Source of the DNA: Natronoarchaeum rubrum
Lineage (GTDB): Archaea; Halobacteriota; Halobacteria; Halobacteriales; Natronoarchaeaceae
Reading direction: 5' to 3'
Length of the DNA stretch: 64,000 nucleotides
Assembly (NCBI RefSeq): GCF_024494695.1
Contig: NZ_JANHDP010000002.1
Span: 434,001-498,000, forward strand
The notes beneath the pieces are model-generated. The model was given only the letters and a program-made list of their open reading frames with translations. It was not told where the DNA came from and made no database searches. The translations under genes were made by a program, and so were the position numbers. Positions 31,401-40,698 of this stretch are shown here, piece after piece; position 1 is the first letter of the stretch; the number at the start of each line of letters is the position of its first letter.

Positions 31401-32539
31401 TCGAGCCACTGCTCCGCGACGCCGCGGTAGAGCTCGTAACACCACTCCAGCACCTCGAGCGAGACGCTCTCGTCGGCGGTGTGCGCTTCACCCGGTTCCG
31501 CGGGGCCACAGACCACGCAGGTCGTCCCCGCCTGCGCGAGCCAGCCGGCGTCGGTGGCGTGGGGCTTGGTCACGAGTTCGGGCGTCGTATCTTGCGCTTC
31601 CGCGGCGGCGTCGAGCACCGCCTCGGCGAAGGCGTCGTCGTCGCAGCGCATCGGCGGGAGATCCTGCTCGATCTCGACGCCGACGCCGGGGATCGATTCG
31701 ACGCGCTCGATCGGCGCGCGCTCGCCGGGCACGGTGCGCTCGTCGACGGTGACCTCGCAGGCGTCGGGGACGACGTTCCAGGCCGTCCCGCCGTCGATCT
31801 CGGTCGCGACGAGGCTCCCCGACAGCTCCTCGCCGGCCACCTCGACGGTCGGCGGTTCGATCGCGCGCAACTCGTCGACGGCGTCGGTCGCGCGGTAGAT
31901 CGCGTTCTCGCCCTCCTCGGGACTGCTCGCGTGCGAACTCGTCCCGCTCGCGCGGATCGTGCTCGCTCGGCGGCCTTTGTGTGCGACCGCCACGTCCGTC
32001 ACGTTCGGCGCCGAGTAGCCGGTCGACCCCTCGCCGACGACCGCGTAGTCGGGCGCGAACCCCTCGTCGATCGCCGCTCGGGCGCCGACGCCGCCCTGCT
32101 CCTCGCCCGCGAAGCTGGCGAGAATGAGTTCGCCCGGCTGGCCGTCGGCCTCCGGCCGACTCTCCGAGGCGCGTCGCGCCTCGCAGTCCCGGAACGCCAG
32201 CAGCATCGCCGCGACGGCCCCTTTCATGTCGGCGCTTCCGCGACCGTACAGCCGGCCGTCGCGGCGCTCGACGGCGTACTCCGCTGTGTCGTCCTCGTCG
32301 CCGTCGGCCGCTTCGGCGATCTGCGAGTCGTCCGGCGGCACGACGTCGTGGTGGCCGACGAGCGCCAGCGAACGGTCGCCGTCGCCCGTGCGCGCGATCA
32401 CGTTCCCTGCATCGTCGACTCGCACCGACGCCGTCGTCTCCTCGGCCAGCCACTCCGCGATCAGCCGACCCGCTTCGCGCTCGTCCTCGTGGCTCGGGAT
32501 CGCGACGAGGTCCGCCGCGAGCCGATCGAGTTCGTTCAC
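31394..32539 (-). CDS. M20 family metallopeptidase (ArgE/DapE-like)
   Basis: The 381-residue enzyme shows the dinuclear zinc set: His in VGHHDVVPP (about 62), Asp in GRGSADMKGA, the Glu-Glu pair in SFAGEEQGG, and the last His in EAHTADESVS near 355. A dimerisation insert lies in between (about 185-290). Such enzymes deacylate amino acids, as ArgE, DapE, LysK and carboxypeptidase G2 do; the substrate cannot be settled. The start is GTG at 32539 (V-N-E-L-D), with a GTTTTTGCC box about 27 bases upstream. Its 3' end sits in a tandem repeat. Confidence 0.88.
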   Translation of the reverse strand: MNELDRLAADLVAIPSHEDEREAGRLIAEWLAEETTASVRVDDAGNVIARTGDGDRSLALVGHHDVVPPDDSQIAEAADGDEDDTAEYAVERRDGRLYGRGSADMKGAVAAMLLAFRDCEARRASESRPEADGQPGELILASFAGEEQGGVGARAAIDEGFAPDYAVVGEGSTGYSAPNVTDVAVAHKGRRASTIRASGTSSHASSPEEGENAIYRATDAVDELRAIEPPTVEVAGEELSGSLVATEIDGGTAWNVVPDACEVTVDERTVPGERAPIERVESIPGVGVEIEQDLPPMRCDDDAFAEAVLDAAAEAQDTTPELVTKPHATDAGWLAQAGTTCVVCGPAEPGEAHTADESVSLEVLEWCYELYRGVAEQWLDE

Positions 32540-32810
32540 GTCCGGTGGTTGGCGTTCGCCGGCAAAAACCTGCGGTGACCGGAGACTGAATGCCCCGACT
32601 GCGACGCCGTCGCCTCCGCGTCGAGGGCGACCGGCCGCACTCTGGTGCGAACTGGTTGCGACGAGCGGCCGGATGCGTTCGATCGGTTCGCGTAAGCCCG
32701 GGTTTATCGGCGATACTAGGCGTTTCCGTGCCCGTGGTGTGCGAACTTACTACGCCGGCTTCTAGCTATCCCGGCCATTACTTTGACCGCTACCGGGGTG
32801 AAGTGAGACG

Positions 32811-33926
32811 ATGCACAGCGACGCGCTCGACGCCACGTACGAGGTGCGCCGGTACCGGCCGGAGGACCGGGCCGGTGTGCTCGCCCTCGACGACGCGGTG
32901 TGGGACCGCAATCGGGGCGGGCGCTGGTTCGACTGGAAGTACGGGCAGAACCCCTACGTCGACCACGTCCCGCTGTTCGTCGCGGTTCGCGGCGACGAGG
33001 TCGTCGGCGCGCGCCCGTTCATGGCGTTCCGGCTACGGGCTGGCGACGAGACGGCGCTGGCGCTCCAGCCCGCCGACACGATGGTCGACCCCGACCACCG
33101 CCGACAGGGCATCTTCACGCGGATGACCGAGCGCGCCATCGAGTTCTACCGTGAGCGCGGCGTCGAGCTGTTCTTCAACTTCCCGAACGAGGCGTCGCTG
33201 CCGGGCTACCGCAAGCTCGGCTGGCGGACGGTCGACGACAAGCGCACGTTCTATCGAGTTCAGAGTCCCGACGCGTTCGTCCCGCAGTACACCGACGGCC
33301 GGGCGGCGACGCTGCTGGGCCAGCTGGCGGCGCCGATCGTCCGGGGCTACCACGACGTCCGGACCGAACTCGCCCAGCCGCCGCCCGAGCTGTCGATCGA
33401 CCGGCGGGCGGGCGTCGACGCCGATGCGCTGGCCGAACTGTACCGCCGGAACCGGCCGAATCAGCTCCACGCACACCGCGACGCGGAGTTCTACGGCTGG
33501 CGCTTCGACAGCCCCGTCTGGTCGCACTCGACGTACGTCGCCGCGGCGGACGGCGACCCCACGCTGGGGCTGGTCACACGTACCCGAACGACGAACGACG
33601 GCATCACCATCGCCCAGATCGCCGAAGTGGTTCCGATGAACGGCGGTCGGCGGTGGCGCGAGGCGCTGGCGGAACTGCTCGGCGACGCGCTGGCCGACCA
33701 CGCCGACGCCGACGTCGTCGCGATCACCGGCGCGGTCGTCCCCGACGACGTGCTGACCGACTACGGCTTCGCGCCCGACGACCGCCTGCCGCTCTCGAAG
33801 TTCAGCGACCATCGCTGCGCGCTGGTCGTCCGCCCGCTCGACGGCGACTCGTGGTCGCTGAACGGCCGCGATCTCACCCGGTCGGTCAACTGGCTGCTGA
33901 GCTACGGCGAGCGCGACACGACCTGA
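32811..33926 (+). CDS. GNAT family N-acetyltransferase
   Basis: The 371-residue protein appears to contain two GNAT-like halves. The first (about 8-150) has the acetyl-CoA signature MVDPDHRRQGIFTRMTERAIEFYRERG (about 91-117), with the Q/RxxGxG/A-like loop RRQGIF. The second (about 205-345) has the fold without a clear loop. GWRTVDDKRTFYRV and WRFDSPVWSHSTYVAA are typical of large haloarchaeal and bacterial GNATs near surface-sugar genes. It lies 135 bases before a TylF-type methyltransferase on the same strand, which is compatible with a role in cell-surface glycan modification. The substrate is unknown. Confidence 0.82.
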   Translation: MHSDALDATYEVRRYRPEDRAGVLALDDAVWDRNRGGRWFDWKYGQNPYVDHVPLFVAVRGDEVVGARPFMAFRLRAGDETALALQPADTMVDPDHRRQGIFTRMTERAIEFYRERGVELFFNFPNEASLPGYRKLGWRTVDDKRTFYRVQSPDAFVPQYTDGRAATLLGQLAAPIVRGYHDVRTELAQPPPELSIDRRAGVDADALAELYRRNRPNQLHAHRDAEFYGWRFDSPVWSHSTYVAAADGDPTLGLVTRTRTTNDGITIAQIAEVVPMNGGRRWREALAELLGDALADHADADVVAITGAVVPDDVLTDYGFAPDDRLPLSKFSDHRCALVVRPLDGDSWSLNGRDLTRSVNWLLSYGERDTT

Positions 33927-34061
33927 GCGTCGTTTTCGAGCGCGAAAGCCCGGGCTACCGCGAGATAGCGATCGGCTGCGATTTCGTGACACGACGGTAA
34001 ACGCGGACCCTTTTCGACATGCCCGATAATAACAAACACCGTTCGTCTGAACGACCAATCG

Positions 34062-35138
34062 ATGCGATCGCGCCAATCAGACACCGACTCCGATGCGACC
34101 GCCGGTATCCACGGTCCAGCCGAACCCGATCAGCCATCCAGTCCCGACAGCGGGGAGCCGCCCGCGTCCGAACCGCCCGGCGACGCCGGCCGATCGACCG
34201 ACCCCCGCGCCGACTCTGCCGAGTCGGAATCGTCCGGTTCGGACGACGCCGCGTCGGACGCCGTGGCCGCCGCGTTGCGGTGCTATCGACTCGCGCTGTT
34301 GGTCGCCAGCCTGCCCGTGATCCTCGGCGAGTACTTCAGACCGGACAACGGCGCGCAGTACGGCGTCGGCGTCGGCGACAAGCTCGTGCTCGCGGCGAAG
34401 ATGCTGCGGAACAACCGCGCGATCCCGACCGGCTCGTCGTTCGTCGAGCACCTCGTGATGGCGACGAAAGTGCTCTCGACGCCCCGCGACGTCGAGGGGG
34501 CGATCGTCGAGTGCGGCTGTTACAAGGGCGGTAGCACCGCGAACCTCTCGCTGGTCGCCGGCCTCTGCGACCGCGAACTGGTCGCGTTCGACTGCTTCGA
34601 GGGGATGCCCGAACCCGGCGAGGCCGACGCCGAACACCTGCTGGTCGCCTCCGAGCGCGTCCACACCTACGAGGAGAACTCCTGGTCGGCATCGCTGCGA
34701 GAGGCCGTCGACAACGTCGAGCAGTACGGCGATCCCTCGGCGGTGTCGATCCGCCCGGGCTACTTCGAGGAGACGATGCCGACGTTCGACGAGCCGGTCG
34801 CGCTGGCCTTTCTCGACGTCGGGCTGCGCTCGTCGGCCGAGACGGCGGTCCGGGAGCTGTGGCCGCTGCTGGGCGATAACTGCTACCTGTTCACGCACGA
34901 AGCCAAGCACATGGAGATCGCCGCGCTGTTCTTCGAGGGCGAGTGGTGGCGCGAGCACGTCGGCGCCGACCCGCCGGGGCTGGTCGGCGCCGGCAGCGGG
35001 CTGGGCCTGCATCCGACGGCGAACGGCTTCTCCAGCCTGCTCGCGTACGCCCGGAAGAACCCCGACACCGCGGCGTTCGACACCGTCGCCGAGACCGGGG
35101 AGGACAACACCGTCGACGCGTCGGTCCGGAAGAACTGA
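34062..35138 (+). CDS. TylF/MycF-type SAM-dependent methyltransferase
   Basis: The 358-residue protein starts with about 65 disordered, Ser/Asp/Pro-rich residues, then a short hydrophobic helix (YRLALLVASLPVILGEYF, about 75-92) and the methyltransferase domain. GAIVECGCYKGGSTANLSLVAG is motif I for S-adenosylmethionine, and ELVAFDCFEGMPEP carries the acidic residue for the ribose. The domain resembles macrocin-type O-methyltransferases that act on sugars. No complete glycan biosynthesis cluster surrounds it; only the GNAT gene is close. The predicted target is a sugar or glycolipid, with low certainty. Confidence 0.83.
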   Translation: MRSRQSDTDSDATAGIHGPAEPDQPSSPDSGEPPASEPPGDAGRSTDPRADSAESESSGSDDAASDAVAAALRCYRLALLVASLPVILGEYFRPDNGAQYGVGVGDKLVLAAKMLRNNRAIPTGSSFVEHLVMATKVLSTPRDVEGAIVECGCYKGGSTANLSLVAGLCDRELVAFDCFEGMPEPGEADAEHLLVASERVHTYEENSWSASLREAVDNVEQYGDPSAVSIRPGYFEETMPTFDEPVALAFLDVGLRSSAETAVRELWPLLGDNCYLFTHEAKHMEIAALFFEGEWWREHVGADPPGLVGAGSGLGLHPTANGFSSLLAYARKNPDTAAFDTVAETGEDNTVDASVRKN

Positions 35139-35453
35139 TCAGGACGTCCCGTCCTCGACCATCCGCTGGACGCGTCCGAGCCGTTCGAGCGCGTCCCGAA
35201 GCCGCTCGTCGGTCTCGGGCGCGGCGTCGCTCCGCAGCGTGACGAGCTCGCGCTCGACGGACTCCAGGCGATCGGGCCGCGGATCGGTCTCCTCGCCCTG
35301 CATCCGATCGAGCGCCTCGGAAACTTCGTTGAGCGGATCGTTCAGTTCCGGCTTGGCGTCCTCGCGAGCGTGCTGGAGCTGGCTCTGGACGGCATCGAGT
35401 TCGTCGGCCGGGTCGTGGCCGTCGTCGCTATTTTCGTCCGGCGGATCAGGCAT
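35139..35453 (-). CDS. small acidic coiled-coil protein of unknown function
   Basis: The product has 104 residues with an Asp-rich start (PPDENSDDGHDP) and heptad-like helices thereafter (AVQSQLQHAREDAKPELNDPLNEVSEALDRM and LESVERELVTLRSD). No cysteines and no membrane segment are present. It overlaps the end of the glutaredoxin-like gene by 8 bases in a shifted frame, so it is translationally coupled to it. I do not recognise a family. Confidence 0.7.
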   Translation of the reverse strand: MPDPPDENSDDGHDPADELDAVQSQLQHAREDAKPELNDPLNEVSEALDRMQGEETDPRPDRLESVERELVTLRSDAAPETDERLRDALERLGRVQRMVEDGTS

Positions 35454-35730
35454 AGTGTTCCTCCAGATGCGCCACGATGTCGTCGCTCTCGTAGATCGTC
35501 GTCTCGCGGTCGGCGTCCACGAGATAGGGGATCTGGTCCTCGCCGCCCTCCTCGACGAGTCGGTCGTAGCTCGTCTCGTTTCGCACGTCGCCGTCGACGC
35601 TGCGGGGGTTGTGGATCACGTAGGAGACGCCCAGCTCGGCCAGCGTCTCCCGCACCTCGGTCGAGTGGGGACAGTCCTCGTCCTGGTAGAGTTCGAGCAC
35701 GTGGGCAGGTACGGCGTCCCCGTCCGTCAA
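35446..35730 (-). CDS. glutaredoxin / GST-N-type thioredoxin-fold protein
   Basis: The 94-residue single domain has the redox motif CPHS (LYQDEDCPHSTEVRETLAELG, about 14-34), a single N-terminal Cys as in monothiol-like glutaredoxins. The cis-Pro strand is DQIPYLVD (about 66-73), and YESDDIVAHLEEHY is the C-terminal helix seen in glutaredoxins and glutathione-transferase N-domains. Haloarchaea use gamma-glutamylcysteine instead of glutathione, so the thiol partner may differ. It is the first gene of a two-gene unit with the coiled-coil protein. Confidence 0.85.
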   Translation of the reverse strand: MTDGDAVPAHVLELYQDEDCPHSTEVRETLAELGVSYVIHNPRSVDGDVRNETSYDRLVEEGGEDQIPYLVDADRETTIYESDDIVAHLEEHYA

Positions 35731-35832
35731 CGCTTTTCGTGACTGGATTGAACGTCTGCCTGACAGTCGTTTCGTGTCGCTCGACCGTCCGGTGTGCGCA
35801 GTTTTTTCACGGATCGCGCTCAGTGAGATGAT

Positions 35833-36201
35833 ATGAACGCTCGAACCTCACTCTCCGCCCTGGGAGTCGGCGCCGCGACGTTTCTCGCCGTCGGCGCAGC
35901 GGTGACCCTCGCGCTCGACGCCAACACGACCTACTCCTCGCTGGTCGGCGTCCCCGCGGGGCTGCTCGTCGGCGTCGGCGCCGGCGTCTTCGCCTACGTC
36001 GCGCTGGCGCGCGGCGTCACCGCCCGGTTCCGCCGCTCGCTGCTCTCGACGGCCGGCGGCGGGTACGCCGCGGTCGGCGTGCTCGTGCTGTGGAACCTCT
36101 CGCCGTCGGTGCGGTCGGCCGTCTCGGTCCGCGAGGTCGGCGTCGTCGCGGCGGCGGCGCTCGCGGTCGCGTACGTCGCGCTGGTCGTTCGGGACCGCTG
36201 A
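35833..36201 (+). CDS. small four-helix membrane protein
   Basis: The 122-residue protein consists of four hydrophobic segments: about 8-28, 36-60, 70-88 and 100-119. A short basic loop between helices two and three (RGVTARFRRS) is probably cytoplasmic. Length and topology match small haloarchaeal membrane proteins of unknown function. No catalytic or binding motif is seen. Confidence 0.75.
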   Translation: MNARTSLSALGVGAATFLAVGAAVTLALDANTTYSSLVGVPAGLLVGVGAGVFAYVALARGVTARFRRSLLSTAGGGYAAVGVLVLWNLSPSVRSAVSVREVGVVAAAALAVAYVALVVRDR

Positions 36202-36329
36202 CTGGCCGGGTCGTGTAGGCCGGCCGCGCCGCATCGGCGGCGCCATGCGATGCCGACATGGTGCCGCCGCGCGCCGCCGCCGCCGGGCCGTTGGACACCC
36301 TTTTCAACGTACGGACCCGAACAGCCCGT

Positions 36330-38198
36330 ATGAACGTAGTTCCGGACACGAGCGTGGTCATCGACGGCCGCGTGTCCGATCGCGTCGAGAGCGGCGACTT
36401 CGACGGTGCGACGATATCGGTCCCCGAGGCCGTGGTCGCGGAGTTAGAGGCTCAGGCCAACGAGGGCCACGACAGCGGCTGGGACGGGTTAGAGGAGCTC
36501 CAGCGGCTCGCCGACCACGCCGACGCCGGCGACATCGACCTAGAGTACGTCGGCGAGCGTCCCGACGCTATCGAGCGGGGCCACGCCAGCGAGGGCGAGA
36601 TCGACGCGCTCATCCGCGATCTGGCGGCCGACATCGGTGCGACATTCGTCACCAGCGACATCGTCCAGAGCGAGGTCGCCGAGGCCAAAGGGTTAGACGT
36701 CGAGTACATCGCCCCCGAGACCGAGGACGTCGGGACGCTGTCCGTCGAGGAGTACTTCGACGACCAGACGATGAGCGTCCACCTCAAGACCGGCACGGAG
36801 CCGATGGCCAAGCGCGGCGAGATCGGCGACATGCACTACGAATCGATCCGCGAGGGCGTCCTCTCGGAGTCGGAGATGAAAGAGATGGCCCAAGAGGTCG
36901 AGAACGCAGCCAAGGAGTCCTCCGAGGGGTTCATCGAGCTCTCCGAGCCGGGGATGACGATCGTCCAGTTCCGGGACTACCGGATCGCGATCGCCCAGCC
37001 GCCGTTCGCGGACGGCGTCGAGATCACCGCGGTGCGGCCGATCGTCCAGACCGACCTCGACGACTACGAGTTCGCCGACGAACTCCGCGACCGGATGCAA
37101 GAGCGCCAGCGGGGCATCCTCATCTCGGGGTCGCCCGGCGCCGGGAAGTCGACGTTCGCGCAGGCGGTCGCGCACTTCCTCGTCGACAGCGACTACTCGG
37201 TCAAGACGATGGAGAAGCCCCGCGACCTCCAGGTCGGCCCGGAGATCACCCAGTACACCGAGCTCGGCGGCGAGATGTCGCTGACCGCCGACTCCCTGCT
37301 GATGGTCCGACCGGACTACACAATCTACGACGAGGTGCGAAAGACCGACGACTTCGAGGTGTTCGCCGACATGCGCCTGGCCGGCGTCGGCATGATCGGC
37401 GTCGTCCACGCGACGCGGGCGATCGACGCCCTCCAGCGCCTCGTCGGTCGGGTCGAACTCGGAATGATCCCGCAGGTCGTCGACACCGTCGTCTACATCG
37501 AGGCCGGCGAGGTCCACACCGTCTACGACGTGACGACCGAGGTGAAGGTGCCCCACGGCCTGATGGAGGAGGATCTCGCTCGGCCGGTGATCGTCATTCG
37601 GGACTTCGAGACGGGCGAGCCCGCCTACGAGATCTACACGTTCAACCGGCAGGTCGTCACCGTGCCGCTGGACGACGAGGAAGACGGCGACGAGGCCGGC
37701 GTCGACCGCATCGCCCGCCAGGAGATCGAACGCGAGATCCGCTCGATCGCCCAGGGCCACGTCGACGTCGAACTCAAGAGCCAAAACAGCGCCGTGGTGT
37801 ACGTCGAGGACGACGACATCTCGACTGTCATCGGCAAAGGTGGCGGGCGCATCCAGGACGTCGAGAACCGGCTGGGCATCGACATCGACGTCAGGACGCA
37901 CGACGAGAAGCCGCCGGGTGCGGGGGCCGGTGGCGGCGCGGGCGGGCAGTCGGGCGAGGGCTCCTCGGGTGGCGGGGCCGGCCAGATCGTCCAGCCGGAG
38001 ATCACCTCCCAGCACGTGATCGTGCCCGTCGAGGGCCACGCCGGCGAGACCGTCGAGGTGCAGGCCGACGACGAGTACCTCTTTACCGCGACGGTGAGCC
38101 GCGGCGGGGAAGTGCAGGTGTCGCGGGGGAGCGCCATCGCGGAGGAACTCGAGCGCGCGATCGACCGCAAGCGCCGGATCACCGTCGTCCCGTCGTAG
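36330..38198 (+). CDS. PIN domain - PilT-like ATPase - KH domain protein
   Basis: The 622-residue protein combines a nuclease, a motor and an RNA-binding module. The PIN domain (about 1-130) starts VPDTSVVIDGR with catalytic Asp6 and later acids in EAVVAELE and TSD. The ATPase has Walker A GSPGAGKST at 267-275 and MVRPDYTIYDEVRKTDDF as the Walker B/secretion-ATPase-like segment. The KH motif (VIGKGGGRIQDVENRLG) is near 510-525, followed by a Gly/Ser/Pro linker and a small C-terminal beta domain. This archaeal family is broadly conserved, often essential-looking, and of unsettled function; RNA processing or ribosome quality control has been suggested. A TTG-rich upstream extension was rejected; MNVVPDTS begins the PIN fold. 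Confidence 0.92.
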   Translation: MNVVPDTSVVIDGRVSDRVESGDFDGATISVPEAVVAELEAQANEGHDSGWDGLEELQRLADHADAGDIDLEYVGERPDAIERGHASEGEIDALIRDLAADIGATFVTSDIVQSEVAEAKGLDVEYIAPETEDVGTLSVEEYFDDQTMSVHLKTGTEPMAKRGEIGDMHYESIREGVLSESEMKEMAQEVENAAKESSEGFIELSEPGMTIVQFRDYRIAIAQPPFADGVEITAVRPIVQTDLDDYEFADELRDRMQERQRGILISGSPGAGKSTFAQAVAHFLVDSDYSVKTMEKPRDLQVGPEITQYTELGGEMSLTADSLLMVRPDYTIYDEVRKTDDFEVFADMRLAGVGMIGVVHATRAIDALQRLVGRVELGMIPQVVDTVVYIEAGEVHTVYDVTTEVKVPHGLMEEDLARPVIVIRDFETGEPAYEIYTFNRQVVTVPLDDEEDGDEAGVDRIARQEIEREIRSIAQGHVDVELKSQNSAVVYVEDDDISTVIGKGGGRIQDVENRLGIDIDVRTHDEKPPGAGAGGGAGGQSGEGSSGGGAGQIVQPEITSQHVIVPVEGHAGETVEVQADDEYLFTATVSRGGEVQVSRGSAIAEELERAIDRKRRITVVPS

Positions 38199-38219
38199 AA
38201 CGACTCCGGGACCGGCGGA

Positions 38220-40208
38220 TTACTCGTCGGTCTCCGGCCGCTCGACCCCGGTGAGTTCGAACCTCGCGCCGCCCGCCCGACTTTCCTCGGCCGTCACGTC
38301 CCAGCCGTGAGCCTCGGCGATCCGCTCGACGATGTTGAGTCCGAGCCCGGTCCCGTCCGGTGACGTCGAGTACCCCGCGTCGAACACGGACTCGCCGTCC
38401 GCCTCGGGAAGCCCACGGCCGTCGTCAGCGACGTAGAACCCGCCGTCGACGTCGTCGACGACGATTTCGACGCCCTCGTCGCCGTGCTCCACGGTGTCAT
38501 CGGACTCGCTGTGCGAGTCTGACTTGCTTGTCGAACCATGTTCGACAGCGTTCCGGACGAGGTTCGCGATCAGCTGCTGGACGCGACTCGGGTCCGCTCT
38601 GACCGTCCGGTCGACCTCGTTGCGCAGCGTCGCCGCCTCCGTCGCGACGGCTCGCCAGCAGTTATCGACGAGGTCGGCCAGTTCGACCGGCTCCGGCTCC
38701 CCGATCTCCTCGTCCGAGCGGGCCAACAGCAACACGTCGTCGATGAGCACCTGCATCCGGTCGATCGCCCATCGGCAGCGCTCGAAGTCCTCGGTCGAGC
38801 CGCTCTCCTCGGCGAGCGACAGCGACCCCTCGAGAACGTTCAGCGGGTTGCGAAGGTCGTGAGCGAGGATCGACGCGAACTGGTCGAGTTGCTCGTTCTG
38901 GCGCTCCAGCCGCTCCTGGGTTCGCTTGCGCGCGAGTTCGTACTCGACCCACTGGCTCAGCAGGTCGACGAGCGTCGTCTCCCACTCCGAAAAGGAGTCC
39001 TCGCGGGGCTCCTCGTCGTAGAAGCAGAACGTGCCGTACACGTCGTCCTCGGCGAACACCGGCGCCCCGAGGTAGCTGGCGATTCCCAGTTCCGTGTACC
39101 CGCCGCGCTCGGCTAGCTCGGGCGCGTCCTCGGCGACGTCGGCCAGAACCAGCCGCTCGTGGGTCGCCACCGCACGCTCGCAGTTCGTCGTCGAGAGATC
39201 GACGGTGTCGCCGTCCCCTACAGCGCTTTCCTCGGGCGCCGCCACGACCTCGAACGTGTACTCGTCGTCGCGGACGCGCGATAGCGTTCCGTAGGCCATG
39301 TCGAGGGCGTCGCAGCCGCGCTCGAGGAGCCCGGCCACCTGCTCGTCGAACGACCGCCCGGGGTCCGCGGTGATCTCGTAGATGTCCCGCAGGACCCGCT
39401 CGCGCTCCTCCAGGCGCTGTCTGTACGCGTGTCGTTCGGTGACGTCCTGGAGCGACACCGAGAGTCCCGTCTGCGAGGGCGACGCGCGGACCTCGAACCA
39501 CGTTTCCAGGGGCTCGTAATACTCCTCGAAGCGCACCGGCTCCTGCGTCGCCATCGCCTCGTGGTACCGGTCGTAGAACGTCGTCTCGACCGCTTCGGGG
39601 ATCTCCGCCCAGAGGTGTAGCCCCTCCACGTCGGCCGCCGGGTCGCGCTCCATCGCGTCCGCGAGGAACGCCCGCGCTCGATCGTTGGCGTACGTCACCC
39701 GCCACTCCTCGTCGACCGCGAAGACGGCGTCGGCCATCCGTCCGAGCGGCTCCCGCTGGTCGGCGCCGGCGTCCGCTCGCGGTCGGTCGCTATCACTCCG
39801 CTCCGAGACGTCGCGCACGATCCCCGAAACCACCCGCTTGCCGTCGTAGGCGTGCCCCCGGAACGCGACCGAGAGCGACAGCTCGCGGCCGTCGGCGTGC
39901 TTCGCGGGGAGTTCGACATCCCTTCCCTCCGGCGTCCGATCGTCGGCGTCGAGCGCCAACTCGACGGTCTCCCGAAACGCCGATCGGCCCCGCTCGGGCA
40001 CGATCTCGGTCAGCTGCCGCCCGACCAGCGCGTCGGGGTCGTAGCCGAGAACGCGCTCGATACCCCGATTCGCGTAGCGGACCGTGCCTCCGTCGTCGAT
40101 CGTGACGATCGCGTCCGCGCCGTGTTCGACGAGTGACCGGAAGAACGCCGGATCGTCGCCGGGCGAAGCCTCCGACCGTTCGTCGGACGATCCCGGCTCA
40201 AATTCCAT
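38220..40208 (-). CDS. orphan sensor histidine kinase (PAS, PAS, GAF, HisKA, HATPase)
   Basis: The 662-residue cytoplasmic kinase is laid out like the kinase at 3988-6288 but lacks the receiver-like N-terminus. PAS domains sit at about 20-140 and 155-270, and a GAF domain at about 285-430. HisKA carries FASILAHDLRNPL with His at about 450. The ATPase has NLVRNAVEH, DDGRGLP and GTGLGLNIV. A Ser/Asp insertion (STSKSDSHSESDD) lies between the N and G1 boxes. The GAF part (IASYLGAPVFAEDDVYGTFCFYDEEPRE) is clearly similar to that of the other kinase, so the two are probably paralogues. No response regulator is adjacent. Confidence 0.93.
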   Translation of the reverse strand: MEFEPGSSDERSEASPGDDPAFFRSLVEHGADAIVTIDDGGTVRYANRGIERVLGYDPDALVGRQLTEIVPERGRSAFRETVELALDADDRTPEGRDVELPAKHADGRELSLSVAFRGHAYDGKRVVSGIVRDVSERSDSDRPRADAGADQREPLGRMADAVFAVDEEWRVTYANDRARAFLADAMERDPAADVEGLHLWAEIPEAVETTFYDRYHEAMATQEPVRFEEYYEPLETWFEVRASPSQTGLSVSLQDVTERHAYRQRLEERERVLRDIYEITADPGRSFDEQVAGLLERGCDALDMAYGTLSRVRDDEYTFEVVAAPEESAVGDGDTVDLSTTNCERAVATHERLVLADVAEDAPELAERGGYTELGIASYLGAPVFAEDDVYGTFCFYDEEPREDSFSEWETTLVDLLSQWVEYELARKRTQERLERQNEQLDQFASILAHDLRNPLNVLEGSLSLAEESGSTEDFERCRWAIDRMQVLIDDVLLLARSDEEIGEPEPVELADLVDNCWRAVATEAATLRNEVDRTVRADPSRVQQLIANLVRNAVEHGSTSKSDSHSESDDTVEHGDEGVEIVVDDVDGGFYVADDGRGLPEADGESVFDAGYSTSPDGTGLGLNIVERIAEAHGWDVTAEESRAGGARFELTGVERPETDE

Positions 40209-40283
40209 CTACGCTACGGACGGACGGTACTCACAAAATGATTACTGAAAATTCCGGGCCGCGGGGCGCACGCAAAACCGACG

Positions 40284-40589
40284 TTACTCGTCCGCCGCGA
40301 ACCGCGCCTCGACGTCCTGCAGGAGCACCGTCACGGCCTCGGCTCGCCGGTACTCGGCGTCGTTCGACCCGCGGGCGTCGGTGACGTGCTCGACGAGTTC
40401 CTCGTCCGGATCGCTGTCGGACAGTTCGAGCACGCGCTCGCAGACCGGGCCGGACAGTTCGGGGACGAACGCCGAGACGCTGTCCCAGCAGTCGTCGTTC
40501 GTCGGGGCGCCGTCGGCGCGCTCCCGGGCGTCGATCGCGAGGTCGTCGATCAGCGCGTCGTACCGCTCGCGGCTGTCGAGGTCGGTCAT
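40284..40589 (-). CDS. small acidic hypothetical protein
   Basis: The product has 101 residues and is mostly helical and acidic, with one cysteine pair (DDCWDS, about 33, and GPVCERV, about 48). No family is recognised. It lies 75 bases upstream of the kinase gene on the same strand and could be cotranscribed with it. Codon use is normal for the window, which supports a real gene. Confidence 0.65.
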   Translation of the reverse strand: MTDLDSRERYDALIDDLAIDARERADGAPTNDDCWDSVSAFVPELSGPVCERVLELSDSDPDEELVEHVTDARGSNDAEYRRAEAVTVLLQDVEARFAADE

Positions 40590-40698
40590 TGGAGACAGGT
40601 GACGACGGGTGCGGATAAAACTCGCGTCGTGGCGCCGTCAGGCATCGTCGCGAGCTACCGAACACAGGTTTAACACCGCGCCGGCCCAGAGTCGACCC

